Assembly (NCBI GenBank): GCA_019236925.1
Contig: JAFAID010000174.1
Location: 1-59,217 of the forward strand
DNA: 59,217 nucleotides
DNA from: Mycobacterium sp.
GTDB lineage: Bacteria; Actinomycetota; Actinomycetes; Mycobacteriales; Mycobacteriaceae
Direction: 5' to 3'
Below the pieces are notes generated by a model. That model was not told the origin of the DNA. It saw only the letters and a list, made by a program, of their open reading frames with translations, and ran no database searches. This document shows positions 50,084-59,217 of the stretch, in pieces. The translations under genes and the position numbers were made by a program. Positions within the stretch are counted from its first letter, which is position 1; each line of letters opens with the position of its first letter.

Positions 50084-50722
50084 GTGAGTGTTGTCCCTCA
50101 ACCGGAGCTGGACGCATGTACCAGCGGAGTCGGCGAGATGGTCCGACTCGCTGGAGCTGCACTGGAGCACGCGACGGCTGCCCTGCTGCAGCAGGATCCG
50201 CCGCCGCAGGAGAGCATGGCGGCGTGCGGTCGCGCGCTGCATACGCTGAACCACGCATTGGAAGACCATGCGGCAACGGTTTTGGCGGCTCGCGGCCGCC
50301 TCGGGACTGGCCAACTGCCGATGGTGCTCGTGGCGGTGCATGTCAACGCCGAAGTTGAAGCGCTGGGCACGCTCGCGCGGCAGCTGGGCGAAATCGCAGT
50401 AGACCGCTTTTCGCGACCAGCGTTCCCGACTGAGGTGTCGGTCGCCCTCCGCAAGATGAAGGGGGTGTGCCTCGACGCGGTCGCTCAGGCAGCCGAGGTC
50501 ATGGCTTTCCCTTCCAGCCGGGCCGAAAGCGACCGGCAGGCCAAGATCGCGGAGCTGCGGCGAGAGCTGTATCGAGACTTGCTGTCTGGTGGGAATGCGG
50601 TCGATATTGCGAGTGCAAGCGAGGCCTCGCTGGCCGCGCGTTACTACGAGCTCGGTGTCGCGCACGCCGCCGCGGTGATCGAACACGGCGCGTTGCTGAC
50701 TGACTACCCAGCGCCCGGATGA
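50084..50722 (+). CDS. PhoU-like helical protein
   Basis: The 212 residues are nearly all helical. GVGEMVRLAGAALEHATAAL and LHTLNHALEDHAATVLAARG with LGTLARQLGEIAVDRFSRPA recall the two three-helix bundles of PhoU phosphate-signalling proteins, but the metal-binding E(D)xxxD motifs are not clear. The GTG at 50084 has AGGAG upstream; the longer frame to 49898 runs through the duplicated intergenic repeat. It lies between fecB2 and the oxoprolinase gene, in DNA that is foreign to this position in M. tuberculosis as I recall it. Confidence 0.5.
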   Translation: MSVVPQPELDACTSGVGEMVRLAGAALEHATAALLQQDPPPQESMAACGRALHTLNHALEDHAATVLAARGRLGTGQLPMVLVAVHVNAEVEALGTLARQLGEIAVDRFSRPAFPTEVSVALRKMKGVCLDAVAQAAEVMAFPSSRAESDRQAKIAELRRELYRDLLSGGNAVDIASASEASLAARYYELGVAHAAAVIEHGALLTDYPAPG

Positions 50723-50881
50723 GTCCGGCTCACGCGATCTGCCGCCAGGCGCCCGTGGTCTCCTAAGACACCGAGCAACGGGACAACCGACAGGCCACGC
50801 ATCCCCTGGTGGTACGCCGCGGCAGTAACAGCAGTCACCGTGACCGGCAACTCGTCCCTACTAAACGATGAGGAGCATCGG

Positions 50882-53800
50882 GTGGCCGGGAAGTGGCAGT
50901 TTTGGATCGACCGCGGTGGAACGTTCACCGATATCGTCGCCCGTCAGCCGAACGGGCGTCTGGTGACGCACAAGCTGCTTTCGGACAACCCCTCGCGCTA
51001 CGCCGACGCCGCGGTGGCGGGGATTCGCGCACTGCTTGGTCTCGCGGCGGATGATCCGATTCCGGCCGAGCGGATCGAGGCGGTGCGGATGGGTACCACG
51101 GTAGCGACCAACGCGCTGCTGGAGCGCAAGGGCGCGCGCACGGCGCTCGTCATCACCCGGGGTTTCGGAGACGCGCTGCGGATCGGCTACCAGAACCGGC
51201 CGCGCATCTTCAGCCGCAACATTGTCATGCCGGAACTGCTCCACGAACGGGTCATCGAGGTCGACGAACGGGTCACGGCCGACGGCACGGTGCTGCGGGC
51301 TCCGGATCTGGACCGGCTGGCGACCGACCTGCAGGCGGCCTACGGCGACGGAATCCGCGCAGTGGCCATTGCGTCTCTGCACAGCCATCTGTACCCGGCC
51401 CACGAGCAGGTGATCGGCGAGGCCGCCAAACAATTCGGCTTCCCGCAGATCTCGCTGTCGGCGGAGGTCAGTCCGCTGATGAAGCTCGTCTCGCGCGGTG
51501 ACACCACCGTCGTCGACGCATATCTGTCACCGATCTTGCATCGCTACATCCAGCAGGTGGCCGCCGAGCTGCCGGGCGTGCGACTGATGTTCATGCAGTC
51601 CAACGGGGGCCTGGCCGAGGCCGGACACTTCCGCGGCAAAGACGCGATCCTGTCCGGCCCGGCCGGCGGCATCGTCGGGATGGTTCGCATGTCGGAGCTG
51701 GCCGGATTCGACAAGGTCATCGGTTTTGATATGGGCGGCACGTCCACGGATGTGTCGCACTACGCCGGGGAATACGAGCGCGTCTTCAACACCCTGGTCG
51801 CGGGAGTCCGGCTGCGCGCGCCGATGCTGGACATCCAGACCATTGCCGCCGGCGGCGGGTCGGTCCTGCACTTCGACGGCACCCGGTACCGAGTGGGCCC
51901 GGACTCGGCGGGCGCCGATCCCGGTCCGGCCTGCTACCGGGGCGGCGGCCCGCTGACTGTCACCGACGCCAACGTTATGCTCGGCCGCGTCCAGCCGAAC
52001 CATTTCCCCGCCGTCTTCGGCCCCGACGGCGACCAGCCGCTGGACGCCGAGATCGTCGGGCGGCGGTTCGGTGAGCTGGCACGCGAGATCACCGCACGGA
52101 CCGGCGACGACCGCACCCCCGAGCAGGTCGCCGAGGGCTACCTGCGGATCGCGGTGGCCAACATGGCCAACGCGGTCAAGCGAATCACGGTGCAAAAAGG
52201 GCGGGACGTCACCGAGTACGTGCTGACCACGTTCGGGGGCGCGGGCGGCCAGCACGCCTGCGCGGTGGCCGATTCTTTGGGCATCGGCACCGTCTTGATT
52301 CCGCCCATGGCGGGTGTGCTGTCCGCGTTGGGCATCGGGCTCGCGGACGCGACCGCCATGCGCGAACAGTCGGTGGAGTGCCAGCTTGAGCCGGAAGCGA
52401 TGGAGCGGGTGGGCGAGGTCGCCGATGCACTGGAATCAGCCACGCGCGCGCGCCTGCAAGACGAGGACGTGCCCGACGAGCGGCTCCGCGTGACCCGCCG
52501 GGCACACCTCCGCTACGACGGCACCGACATCGCGGTCCAGGTGGGCCTGGCCGACCCGGAGACGATGGCCGCCGAGTTCGAGGCAAGCTACAAACGCAAC
52601 TACTCGTTCCTAATGGACCGTCCCCTGGTAGTCGAAGCCGTCTCCGTGGAGGCCGTTGGACTCACCGAGCAGCCTGACCTGCGCGCCTTGGCGGAGGCGT
52701 CCCATCCGGACGGCCCGCCGGCGGGGCCCGTGGACACCGTTCCCATGTACAACCAGGGGGGCTGGCGCGAGGTGTCGCTGTTCCGGCGGGACCGGCTCGT
52801 CCTCGGCGAGACGGTCACCGGCCCGGCCATCATTGCCGAGACCAACGCGACCACGGTGGTCGAGGATGGCTGGCGCGCCGAGTTGGTAGATCTCGGGCAT
52901 CTTGTGCTGACGCGGGTGCGCGCCCACACCGGCGCCGGCGAGGTGAGCACCGACGCGGACCCGGTACTGCTTGAGATCTTCAACAACCTGTTCATGTCGA
53001 TCGCCGAGCAGATGGGGGTGCGGCTGGAGTCCACGGCCCAGTCGGTGAACATCAAAGAGCGGCTCGACTTCTCCTGCGCGTTGTTCGACCCCGAGGGCAA
53101 CCTCGTCGCCAACGCACCGCACATCCCGGTCCACCTGGGTTCGATGGGAGCGGCCGTCAAGGAGATCATCGCCCGCAACGCCGGGGCGATGAAAATCGGT
53201 GATGCGTATGCGATCAACGACCCTTACCACGGCGGCACCCACCTGCCTGATGTCACCGTCGTCACACCGGTTTTCGGAGACGGCGAGCGGCTATTGTTCT
53301 TCGTCGCCGCCCGGGGGCACCATGCTGAGATCGGCGGAGTGAGTCCCGGTTCGATGCCAGCGGGCAGCCGCGACGTGTACGAGGAGGGCGTGCTGTTCGA
53401 CAACTGGCTGCTGGTCGAGCATGGCCGCCTCCGGGAGACCGAGACACGCAACCTACTCACCGGGGCGTTCTACCCCTCGCGCAACCCGGAGACAAACCTG
53501 GCGGACCTACGCGCCCAGATCGCCGCTACCGAAAAAGGCGTGGAAGAAGTCCGCAAGATGATCGACGACTTCGGGCTGGACGTGGTGCAGGCCTACATGC
53601 GTCACGTCCAGGACAACGCCGAGGAGGCGGTGCGGCGCGTCATCGCCGCTTTGGGGAACGGCGAGTACACCTACGAGATGGACAGCGGGGCGATCATCAA
53701 GGTCCGCGTCTCAGTCGACGGGGAAAACCGGACGGCCACAATCGATTTCACCGGGACCTCCCCGCAGCTGGACACCAACTTCAACGCACCGACTTCGGTG

Positions 53801-54481
53801 GTGATGGCCGCGGTGCTCTACGTGTTTCGGACCCTGGTCGACGACGACATCCCGCTCAATGACGGTTGCCTCAAGCCGCTGCAGGTGGTTATCCCGCCGG
53901 GCTGCATGCTCGCACCGGTTTATCCGGCCGCAGTCGTCGCCGGCAACGTGGAGACCTCGCAGTCCATCACCGGTGCCCTCTACGCGGCGCTCGGGGTACA
54001 GGCCGAGGGCTCGGGGACGATGAACAACGTGACGTTCGGCAATGCCAGGCACCAGTACTACGAGACCGTCGCCTCCGGATCCGGTGCGGGGCCGGGTTAT
54101 GACGGGGCTTCGGTGGTCCAGACCCACATGACCAACTCCCGGTTGACCGACCCCGAGGTGTTGGAGTGGCGGTTCCCGGTGTTGGTCGACAGCTTCGCGA
54201 TCCGCCGCGGCAGCGGCGGGGACGGGCGGTGGCGCGGTGGGGACGGCGCGGTGCGGCGGCTCCGGTTTCGGGAACCCATGACGGTCAGCATGCTGTCGCA
54301 GCACCGACGCGTCCCCCCGTACGGGATGGCCGGGGGAGCGCCCGGTGTGCTCGGTCGCAACCTGGTCCGCCGCGTGGACGGCAGCGTCGTCGAACTCGCT
54401 GGCTGCGACTCGGTCGAGCTGAACGCCGGCGACATCCTGGAGATCCACACTCCCGGCGGCGGCGGATACGGGCGCCCCTGA
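50882..54481 (+). CDS. oplA: 5-oxoprolinase, fused HyuA-HyuB type
   Basis: This 1199-residue cytosolic enzyme opens 5-oxoproline to glutamate with ATP. The N-terminal HyuA/actin-like half has [39 protein letters not shown] and [13 protein letters not shown], the ATP-binding part. The C-terminal HyuB half (from about 690) has [19 protein letters not shown] and the metal-rich [21 protein letters not shown] set the start at the GTG at 50882 (VAGKWQFW), with AGGAG upstream, rather than 50840. It is followed by a GTCGGGC hairpin and the fecB2 relic. From memory it matches Rv0266c. Confidence 0.9.
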   Translation: MAGKWQFWIDRGGTFTDIVARQPNGRLVTHKLLSDNPSRYADAAVAGIRALLGLAADDPIPAERIEAVRMGTTVATNALLERKGARTALVITRGFGDALRIGYQNRPRIFSRNIVMPELLHERVIEVDERVTADGTVLRAPDLDRLATDLQAAYGDGIRAVAIASLHSHLYPAHEQVIGEAAKQFGFPQISLSAEVSPLMKLVSRGDTTVVDAYLSPILHRYIQQVAAELPGVRLMFMQSNGGLAEAGHFRGKDAILSGPAGGIVGMVRMSELAGFDKVIGFDMGGTSTDVSHYAGEYERVFNTLVAGVRLRAPMLDIQTIAAGGGSVLHFDGTRYRVGPDSAGADPGPACYRGGGPLTVTDANVMLGRVQPNHFPAVFGPDGDQPLDAEIVGRRFGELAREITARTGDDRTPEQVAEGYLRIAVANMANAVKRITVQKGRDVTEYVLTTFGGAGGQHACAVADSLGIGTVLIPPMAGVLSALGIGLADATAMREQSVECQLEPEAMERVGEVADALESATRARLQDEDVPDERLRVTRRAHLRYDGTDIAVQVGLADPETMAAEFEASYKRNYSFLMDRPLVVEAVSVEAVGLTEQPDLRALAEASHPDGPPAGPVDTVPMYNQGGWREVSLFRRDRLVLGETVTGPAIIAETNATTVVEDGWRAELVDLGHLVLTRVRAHTGAGEVSTDADPVLLEIFNNLFMSIAEQMGVRLESTAQSVNIKERLDFSCALFDPEGNLVANAPHIPVHLGSMGAAVKEIIARNAGAMKIGDAYAINDPYHGGTHLPDVTVVTPVFGDGERLLFFVAARGHHAEIGGVSPGSMPAGSRDVYEEGVLFDNWLLVEHGRLRETETRNLLTGAFYPSRNPETNLADLRAQIAATEKGVEEVRKMIDDFGLDVVQAYMRHVQDNAEEAVRRVIAALGNGEYTYEMDSGAIIKVRVSVDGENRTATIDFTGTSPQLDTNFNAPTSVVMAAVLYVFRTLVDDDIPLNDGCLKPLQVVIPPGCMLAPVYPAAVVAGNVETSQSITGALYAALGVQAEGSGTMNNVTFGNARHQYYETVASGSGAGPGYDGASVVQTHMTNSRLTDPEVLEWRFPVLVDSFAIRRGSGGDGRWRGGDGAVRRLRFREPMTVSMLSQHRRVPPYGMAGGAPGVLGRNLVRRVDGSVVELAGCDSVELNAGDILEIHTPGGGGYGRP

Positions 54482-54506
54482 ATTCACCGCGAATTCCTTC
54501 AGGTCC

Positions 54507-54524
54507 GTCGGGCTTACGCCCGAC
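54507..54524 (+). terminator. Hairpin after the 5-oxoprolinase gene
   Basis: GTCGGGC-TTAC-GCCCGAC is a perfect 7-base stem with a tetraloop, 26 bases after the stop. No T-run follows, as is common in mycobacteria. Confidence 0.55.
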
Positions 54525-54552
54525 AGCGCATGCGACAGAACAGAATCGCTTC

Positions 54553-54657
54553 ATGCAGGCGGCTGACCAGGCCGAGGCGATCGCCTCCGCCTCGCCGCTC
54601 AGCTACCCGGTGGTGGCCGATCAGTTGCCCCCGCAGATCGCCGATATCCTGCGCTAG
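54553..54657 (+). pseudogene. 3' relic of a second fecB2 gene
   Basis: The frame reads ADQAEAIASASPLSYPVVAD then QLPPQIADILR and a stop; fecB2 at 49847 ends GDQAGAIAFASPLSYPLVAD-type sequence and QLPPLIANILH. Only the last ~32 codons remain of a 328-residue protein. It occupies the position between oplA and the pxpB gene that fecB2 holds in M. tuberculosis as I recall it. Confidence 0.75.
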
Positions 54658-54759
54658 AACCCACCGGTCACCGCAGTCGTGGTGATCGTTTGAACATTTG
54701 CTAAGGCACCTCTGGCAGTGCTCGAAAATTCCTCGCCACCGGCCCCGCTGCGGGGTTAC
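54565..54759 (+). repeat. Direct repeat, copy 2
   Basis: The counterpart of 49755-49960, covering the fecB2 relic and the leader of pxpB. Confidence 0.75.
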
Positions 54760-54768
54760 TGTCGAGTA

Positions 54769-55413
54769 ATGAGCGTGGCAATGGATCTCGGTGTGGCCTA
54801 CACCGTTCTCGACTACGGCGATCAGGCGCTGCTACTGCAGTTCGACAGCACCGCTGAGGTATTGGCGTGGACGGCCGCAGTGCGCGAGGCCGCGCTGCCC
54901 GGTGTGCTCGACATCGTCCCGGCCTCCCGCACCGTGCTGGTGAAACTCGACGGCCCCCGCCACCAGAGCGCCGTCCGCCGTCGGCTACGCACGTTGCGGG
55001 TGGATGCCGATATGGTGGCCACCGCTCCGCCGGACGAGCCGACATCGATCGACGTCGTCTACGACGGCGCCGACCTCGCCGAGGTCGCCGACCGAACCGG
55101 GCTGACCACCGCGCAGGTCATCAACGCCCACACCGCTACCCCCTGGCGAGTCGGATTCAGCGGCTTCACCCCCGGTTTCGCGTATCTGGTCGGCGGCGAC
55201 CCGCGGCTGGCCGTACCAAGGCGACCGGAGTCGCGGCCATCCGTGGCGGCCGGTGCCGTAGGGCTGGCCGGCGAGTTCAGCGTGATCAACCCGCGTCGAT
55301 TTCCGGGTGGGTGGCAGCTGATCGGCCACACCGACGCGGTCTTGTGGGATATCGACCGGCCGAATCCGGCGCTGCTGACGCCGGGCATGTGGGTCCAATT
55401 CCGAGCCGCATAG
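54769..55413 (+). CDS. pxpB: 5-oxoprolinase subunit B (PxpB/KipI family)
   Basis: The product has 214 residues. [11 protein letters not shown] at the start and [20 protein letters not shown] with [20 protein letters not shown] and [17 protein letters not shown] are the family blocks. PxpB with PxpC and PxpA cleaves 5-oxoproline using ATP; KipI of Bacillus also inhibits a kinase. The ATG at 54769 (MSVAMDLG) is chosen. The gene for PxpA (LamB/YcsF) is not in the window. It precedes pxpC by 33 bases. Confidence 0.85.
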   Translation: MSVAMDLGVAYTVLDYGDQALLLQFDSTAEVLAWTAAVREAALPGVLDIVPASRTVLVKLDGPRHQSAVRRRLRTLRVDADMVATAPPDEPTSIDVVYDGADLAEVADRTGLTTAQVINAHTATPWRVGFSGFTPGFAYLVGGDPRLAVPRRPESRPSVAAGAVGLAGEFSVINPRRFPGGWQLIGHTDAVLWDIDRPNPALLTPGMWVQFRAA

Positions 55414-55446
55414 CGGCAGGCGTGCGAGGAGGCTGAGGAGAGATCC

Positions 55447-56355
55447 ATGACAACCCTGGAGATCCTGCGCACCGGACCACTGGCCCTCGTCCAGGACCTC
55501 GGACGGGTCGGGCTTGCCCATCTCGGCGTCACCCGGTCGGGCGCGGCCGACCGGCGCTCCCACACGCTGGCCAACCGGCTGGTGGCCAACCCCGACGACC
55601 GCGCCACAATCGAGGTGACCTTCGGCGGATTCTCGGCCCGAGTCCGCGGCGGCGACGTCGACATCGCAGTGACCGGTGCCGACACCGACCCGAGCGTGAA
55701 CGGGATCATGTTCGGCACCAACAGCATTCACCACGTCCGTGATGGCCAGGTGATCTCATTGGGCATCCCGAACTTCGGGCTGCGGAGCTATCTGGCAGTG
55801 CGTGGCGGGATCGACGTGACACCGGTGCTGGGCTCGCGCAGCTACGACGTGATGTCGGCGATCGGTCCGTTGCCGCTACAACCCGGTGACGTGCTGCCGG
55901 TCGGCGCGCACACCGACGAGTACCCCGAACTCGACCAGGCTCCGGTCGCGCCGATCTCCGAACATCTGGTGGAGCTGCTGGTGGTGCCCGGGCCGCGTGA
56001 CGACTGGCTCGTCGATCCCGATGCCCTCGTGCACACCATCTGGATGGTCTCCGACCGCAGCGACCGAGTGGGTATGCGCTTGGAGGGCCGGCCATTGCAG
56101 TACCGCTCACCCGATCGGGTATTGCCCAGTGAGGGGGCCACCCGCGGTGCGATTCAGGTGCCGCCCAACGGCTTACCGGTGATCCTTGGTCCCGATCACC
56201 CCGTCACCGGCGGTTATCCGGTGGTCGGCGTGATCGCCGACGACGACATCGACAAGGTCGCCCAGGTGCGGCCCGGGCAGTATGTGCGGCTGCACTGGTC
56301 GCGACCCAGGGGTACGCCGCGCTCTCCTTCTGGTGCATCGATGGCGGCCGGCTAG
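55447..56355 (+). CDS. pxpC: 5-oxoprolinase subunit C (PxpC/KipA, biotin-dependent carboxylase-like fold)
   Basis: The product has 302 residues. [20 protein letters not shown] and [20 protein letters not shown] are the hallmark start of the family. Later [40 protein letters not shown] and [20 protein letters not shown] follow, as in PxpC. GAGGAGAGATCC precedes the ATG. It forms the ring subunit with PxpB. The next gene begins 21 bases later. Confidence 0.88.
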   Translation: MTTLEILRTGPLALVQDLGRVGLAHLGVTRSGAADRRSHTLANRLVANPDDRATIEVTFGGFSARVRGGDVDIAVTGADTDPSVNGIMFGTNSIHHVRDGQVISLGIPNFGLRSYLAVRGGIDVTPVLGSRSYDVMSAIGPLPLQPGDVLPVGAHTDEYPELDQAPVAPISEHLVELLVVPGPRDDWLVDPDALVHTIWMVSDRSDRVGMRLEGRPLQYRSPDRVLPSEGATRGAIQVPPNGLPVILGPDHPVTGGYPVVGVIADDDIDKVAQVRPGQYVRLHWSRPRGTPRSPSGASMAAG

Positions 56356-56367
56356 TCCACCTGGTAA

Positions 56368-56922
<555 letters not shown>

Positions 56923-57015
56923 CGGTTTCCGCTAACTCCTCGCGGGCGGCGCCGGGCAACGCGTCAGCAATTGGTCGGTAATGCGGCCGAAATCTCGCTG
57001 GCATACATACTTCAT

Positions 57016-58167
57016 ATGGGTCACCCAGCCGCGCCGTCACTCGCCGGCTACCGGGTGGCAGTCACCTCTGCGCGGCGTTCCGACGAGCTCTGCACGCTGC
57101 TGCGCCGGTACGGGGCCGAAGTCTGCAGCGCGGCGGCGATCACCATGGTCGAGTTGCCCGATGATGACGAATTGCGCCGCAACACAGAAGCTTTGATAGC
57201 CAGTCCGCCCGACATTGTCGTCGCGACAACCGGTATCGGATTTCGCGGCTGGATCGCTGCCGCCGAAGGATGGCAACTGGGCAGTCAGCTGAGCGCGGCA
57301 TTGTCCGGCGCTCGGATCGTGGCCCGTGGCGCGAAAGCCACCGGCGCGTTACGCGCCGCCGGCCTGCCCGAGGAGTGGTCCCCGAAAACCGAATCGTCGC
57401 GCGAGCTTGTGCAATACCTGCGGCAGTCCGGCATCAGCGGCTGTCGCGTCGCAGTGCAGCTGCACGGTGCAACCGAAGACTGGGATCCGTTTCCGGAATT
57501 CCTCGACGAGCTGCGCTCCGCGGGCGCCGAGATCGTCCCGATCCGGGTGTACCGGTGGAAGCCGGTACCGGCGGGTGGCGAGTTCGACCAGCTGGTCACA
57601 CACCTCTCCCAACGAAAGTTCGACGCGGTGAGCTTCACCTCGGCACCGGCGGTGGCCGCGACGCTGATGCGGGCCGGCGATCTCGGCATCTCCGACCAGC
57701 TGCTCAACGCGCTGCGGACCGATGTGCGGGCGATGTGCGTGGGTCCCGTCACCGCCCAGCCGTTGGCACGCCTGGGGATTCCGACGTCGTCACCACAACG
57801 GATGCGGTTGGCCGCGCTGGCCAGACATATCGCCGAAGAGCTGCCCGGGCTGCGGTCGCGCACGCTGCAGGCGGCCGGCCACGAAATCGAGATCCGCGGT
57901 TCCAATGTGCTGGTTGACGGCTCGGTCCAGTCGCTGTCGCCGGCGGCGATGGCGATCCTGCGTGCATTGGCTCACCGTCCGGGCGTCGTGGTCGCCCGCA
58001 GGGAATTGCTTCGGACTCTGCCGGGCAGCGCCAGCGATCCGCACGCCGTCGACACGGCGGTGCTGCGGCTACGAAAAGCTCTGGGCGACAGGAAGATTGT
58101 GGCGACCGTCGTCAAACGCGGTTACCGGTTGGCGATCGATGAAAGCTTCGACGCGGCACTGATCTGA
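57016..58167 (+). CDS. HemD-like / winged-helix bifunctional regulator (Rv0260c-like)
   Basis: The product has 383 residues. Residues 1-265 match uroporphyrinogen-III synthase (SLAGYRVAVTSARRSDELCT, ISGCRVAVQLHGATEDWDPF, DAVSFTSAPAVAATLM). Residues 295-375 are an OmpR-type winged helix (LSPAAMAILRALAHRPGVVV, AVDTAVLRLRKALGDRKIVA, TVVKRGYRLAI). In other actinobacteria such fusions are linked to nitrate/nitrite or siroheme control. The start is at 57016 (MGHPAAPSLAG). A narK3 gene, which I recall between aac and this gene in M. tuberculosis, is absent. It may be an enzyme, a regulator or both. Confidence 0.85.
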   Translation: MGHPAAPSLAGYRVAVTSARRSDELCTLLRRYGAEVCSAAAITMVELPDDDELRRNTEALIASPPDIVVATTGIGFRGWIAAAEGWQLGSQLSAALSGARIVARGAKATGALRAAGLPEEWSPKTESSRELVQYLRQSGISGCRVAVQLHGATEDWDPFPEFLDELRSAGAEIVPIRVYRWKPVPAGGEFDQLVTHLSQRKFDAVSFTSAPAVAATLMRAGDLGISDQLLNALRTDVRAMCVGPVTAQPLARLGIPTSSPQRMRLAALARHIAEELPGLRSRTLQAAGHEIEIRGSNVLVDGSVQSLSPAAMAILRALAHRPGVVVARRELLRTLPGSASDPHAVDTAVLRLRKALGDRKIVATVVKRGYRLAIDESFDAALI

Positions 58168-58176
58168 TCGTGGTCG

Positions 58177-58212
58177 CGGGCGGTCACGCCCGTTCACTCA
58201 GGGCGAACGCCC
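58177..58212. terminator. Two short GC hairpins after the HemD-like gene
   Basis: CGGGCG-GTCA-CGCCCG (58177-58192) and GGGCG-AA-CGCCC (58201-58212). Weak terminator candidates just before the hsp promoter. Confidence 0.4.
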
Positions 58213-58220
58213 AGCTGGAA

Positions 58221-58241
58221 CTTAAGCGTGGTCGACTCATG
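58221..58241. promoter_or_regulatory. HAIR-like (HspR) operator ahead of hsp20
   Basis: CTTAAGC-N7-ACTCATG matches the HAIR consensus CTTGAGT-N7-ACTCAAG at 11 of 14 arm positions with the right spacing. It lies about 60 bases upstream of the Hsp20 start. HspR represses acr2 of M. tuberculosis. Confidence 0.6.
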
Positions 58242-58299
58242 TTTGTACCTGTAGGCCGGCAAGGAGCCGGCAACCACCAAGAAGCATGAGGAGATACGA

Positions 58300-58740
58300 A
58301 TGAGCAACCTGACCCTGTGGTCACGACCCGCGTGGGATGTGGACCGCTGGATGCGCGATTTCTTCGGACCGGCCCCCGCGACCACCTGGCTCAAGCCGGT
58401 AGCCGAGGGATTCAGCCCCGCCGCTGAGGTCGTCAAAGACGGCGAAGACGCGGTAGTCCGCCTGGAGCTGCCCGGCGTAGATGTCGAGAAGGACGTCAAC
58501 GTCGAGGTTGACCACGGCCGCCTGGTCATCCACGGTGAGCGTCGCGACGAGCACGCCGAGGAGAACGACGGGCGCACGCTGCGCGAGGTCCGCTACGGCT
58601 CGTTCCGCCGGTCGTTCCGGCTGCCTGCGCACATCACCGGCGAGGCCATCTCGGCGTCCTACGACGCCGGCGTGCTGACCGTGCGGGTCACCGGCGCTTA
58701 CGCCGGGACTCAGGCGCAGCGCATCGAGATCACCAAATAG
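58300..58740 (+). CDS. hsp: Small heat-shock protein, Hsp20/alpha-crystallin family (Acr2-like)
   Basis: This 146-residue ATP-independent holdase chaperone has an N-terminal arm NLTLWSRPAWDVDRWMRDFF. The alpha-crystallin domain follows (about 38-130): PAAEVVKDGEDAVVRLELPG, VDVEKDVNVEVDHGRLVIHG and the AGVLTVRV motif. A short tail QRIEITK lacks a typical IxI but has IEI. AGGAG precedes the ATG. It is like Rv0251c from memory but about 13 residues shorter between strands. It is probably controlled by HspR and heat or envelope stress. Confidence 0.9.
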   Translation: MSNLTLWSRPAWDVDRWMRDFFGPAPATTWLKPVAEGFSPAAEVVKDGEDAVVRLELPGVDVEKDVNVEVDHGRLVIHGERRDEHAEENDGRTLREVRYGSFRRSFRLPAHITGEAISASYDAGVLTVRVTGAYAGTQAQRIEITK

Positions 58741-58746
58741 CCGACT

Positions 58747-58782
58747 CGAATCCGGTGGGGCCCAACGGCTCCACCGGATTCG
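58747..58782. terminator. Bidirectional hairpin between hsp20 and the last gene
   Basis: CGAATCCGGTGG (58747-58758) and CCACCGGATTCG (58771-58782) form a perfect 12-base stem with a 12-base loop between convergent genes. Confidence 0.65.
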
Positions 58783-58789
58783 CGGCATA

Positions 58790-59217
58790 TCAGGCGAACG
58801 CCGGCTCGGCGTCCACCCCGATGACTCGGAGCAGGTTCACCACCTTGCGGTCCAGCCCTTCACCGACTTTCGCCACGTCGGCGATGCCGAGACTGCCGAA
58901 AGCGGGGCCGGGCTGGTCCATCGTGAAGACCGCGTTGCCGTCGGAATCGCTGTAGACCAACATCCGAAGCGGCGCGTACAACATCGCTTTCGGGTCGTGG
59001 CGGAACATCGTCTCGGCGATGACGTGGTTGCCGATCAGGTACTCGATCGCCTGGGTGTGATGCCCCGCGACAGTGAACAATTCGGTCGCGTCGATCTTGG
59101 CGTAGACCAGCAATTCGTTCGGCGCGTTCTTCGCTGCGGCCGCCAGAACGTCATCCCAATCGCCGGATTTGACGAGCTCCAGGAAGGCCGCTCGGTCGAA
59201 GGGCGGCGCCGCCGTCT
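58790..59217 (-). CDS. DUF302-like protein, 5' end outside the window
   Basis: At least 141 codons remain open to the window edge. The C-terminal 80 residues (MFRHDPKAMLYAPLRMLVYS, TMDQPGPAFGSLGIADVAKV, ending GVDAEPAFA) match the DUF302 fold, a small alpha/beta domain of unknown function. Upstream FDRAAFLELVKSGDWDDVLA is in the same frame. The gene is convergent with hsp20 and shares its terminator. The start lies beyond 59217. Confidence 0.6.
   Translation of the reverse strand, partial: TAAPPFDRAAFLELVKSGDWDDVLAAAAKNAPNELLVYAKIDATELFTVAGHHTQAIEYLIGNHVIAETMFRHDPKAMLYAPLRMLVYSDSDGNAVFTMDQPGPAFGSLGIADVAKVGEGLDRKVVNLLRVIGVDAEPAFA

Noticed and set aside
54718..54768. A longer pxpB start at 54718
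   Set aside because: Those codons lie in the intergenic part of the fecB2 repeat, which is also present non-coding at 49.9 kb.
58241..58249. GTTTGTACC upstream of hsp20 is also found at the presumed left end of the tnpB element (5440-5448)
   Set aside because: The match stops after about ten bases and no element lies at 58.2 kb.

Overview
The window reads as chromosomal DNA of a slow-growing Mycobacterium. It is GC-rich, has the ESX-3 type VII secretion locus with genes very close to the M. tuberculosis ones, and carries mycobacterial signature genes (stf0-type sulfotransferase, fadD2/fadE6, PolD2, fecB2, aac(2')-I, acr2-type Hsp20). From memory, gene order follows the M. tuberculosis block from about Rv0306 down to Rv0250c, in reverse orientation. 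Rv numbers are recollection, not search results.

Layout: 194-5349 holds a small membrane protein, bluB, a Pro-rich membrane protein, a sulfatase/sulfotransferase pair and a trans-aconitate methyltransferase. 5430-6808 is a solitary TnpB element, followed by a frameshifted amidohydrolase. 7727-21330 (minus) is the ESX-3 operon eccA3-eccB3-eccC3-PE5-PPE4-esxG-esxH-espG3-eccD3-mycP3-eccE3, preceded by IdeR-like and Zur-like boxes. All parts look intact except PPE4, reduced to 164 codons by an apparent in-frame internal deletion. 21611-24843 holds an Rv0281-type methyltransferase, an orphan sigma region 4 protein divergent from a TetR gene, a deletion scar joining the 3' parts of two once-divergent genes, and a glyoxalase-fold gene.

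25-38 kb is accessory DNA lying between the glyoxalase gene (Rv0274-like) and the TetR gene (Rv0273c-like) that are neighbours in M. tuberculosis. It is a mosaic of relics (WD40, glutamine amidotransferase, two cyclase fragments, an integrase C-terminus) around a compact phage- or plasmid-like island. The island has a minus-strand operon (zinc-ribbon protein, ArdC-like metallopeptidase, tiny membrane proteins, a pore-less voltage-sensor-like protein), a small plus-strand HTH operon and a histidine phosphatase split by an amber codon. A 1058-residue cyclase/ATPase regulator borders it.

38.3-43.3 kb is a TetR-led catabolic operon (hydrolase, D-2-hydroxyacid dehydrogenase, FadE6). It shares an identical 19-base site with the promoter of the glyoxalase gene 13 kb away, so one regulator may control both. 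43.4-45.2 kb has a secreted His-rich peptide, an AT-rich stretch and a plasmid-type partition-like protein with palindromes upstream. 45.2-58.7 kb returns to the conserved backbone: fadD2, polD2, tetR, fecB2, a PhoU-like gene, a fused 5-oxoprolinase, pxpB/pxpC, aac(2')-I, a HemD/winged-helix protein and hsp20 behind a HAIR-like site. Here fecB2 lies upstream of the 5-oxoprolinase gene, and a 34-codon relic of a second fecB2 remains in the ancestral position, recording a duplication and loss. The last gene (DUF302-like) runs off the window.
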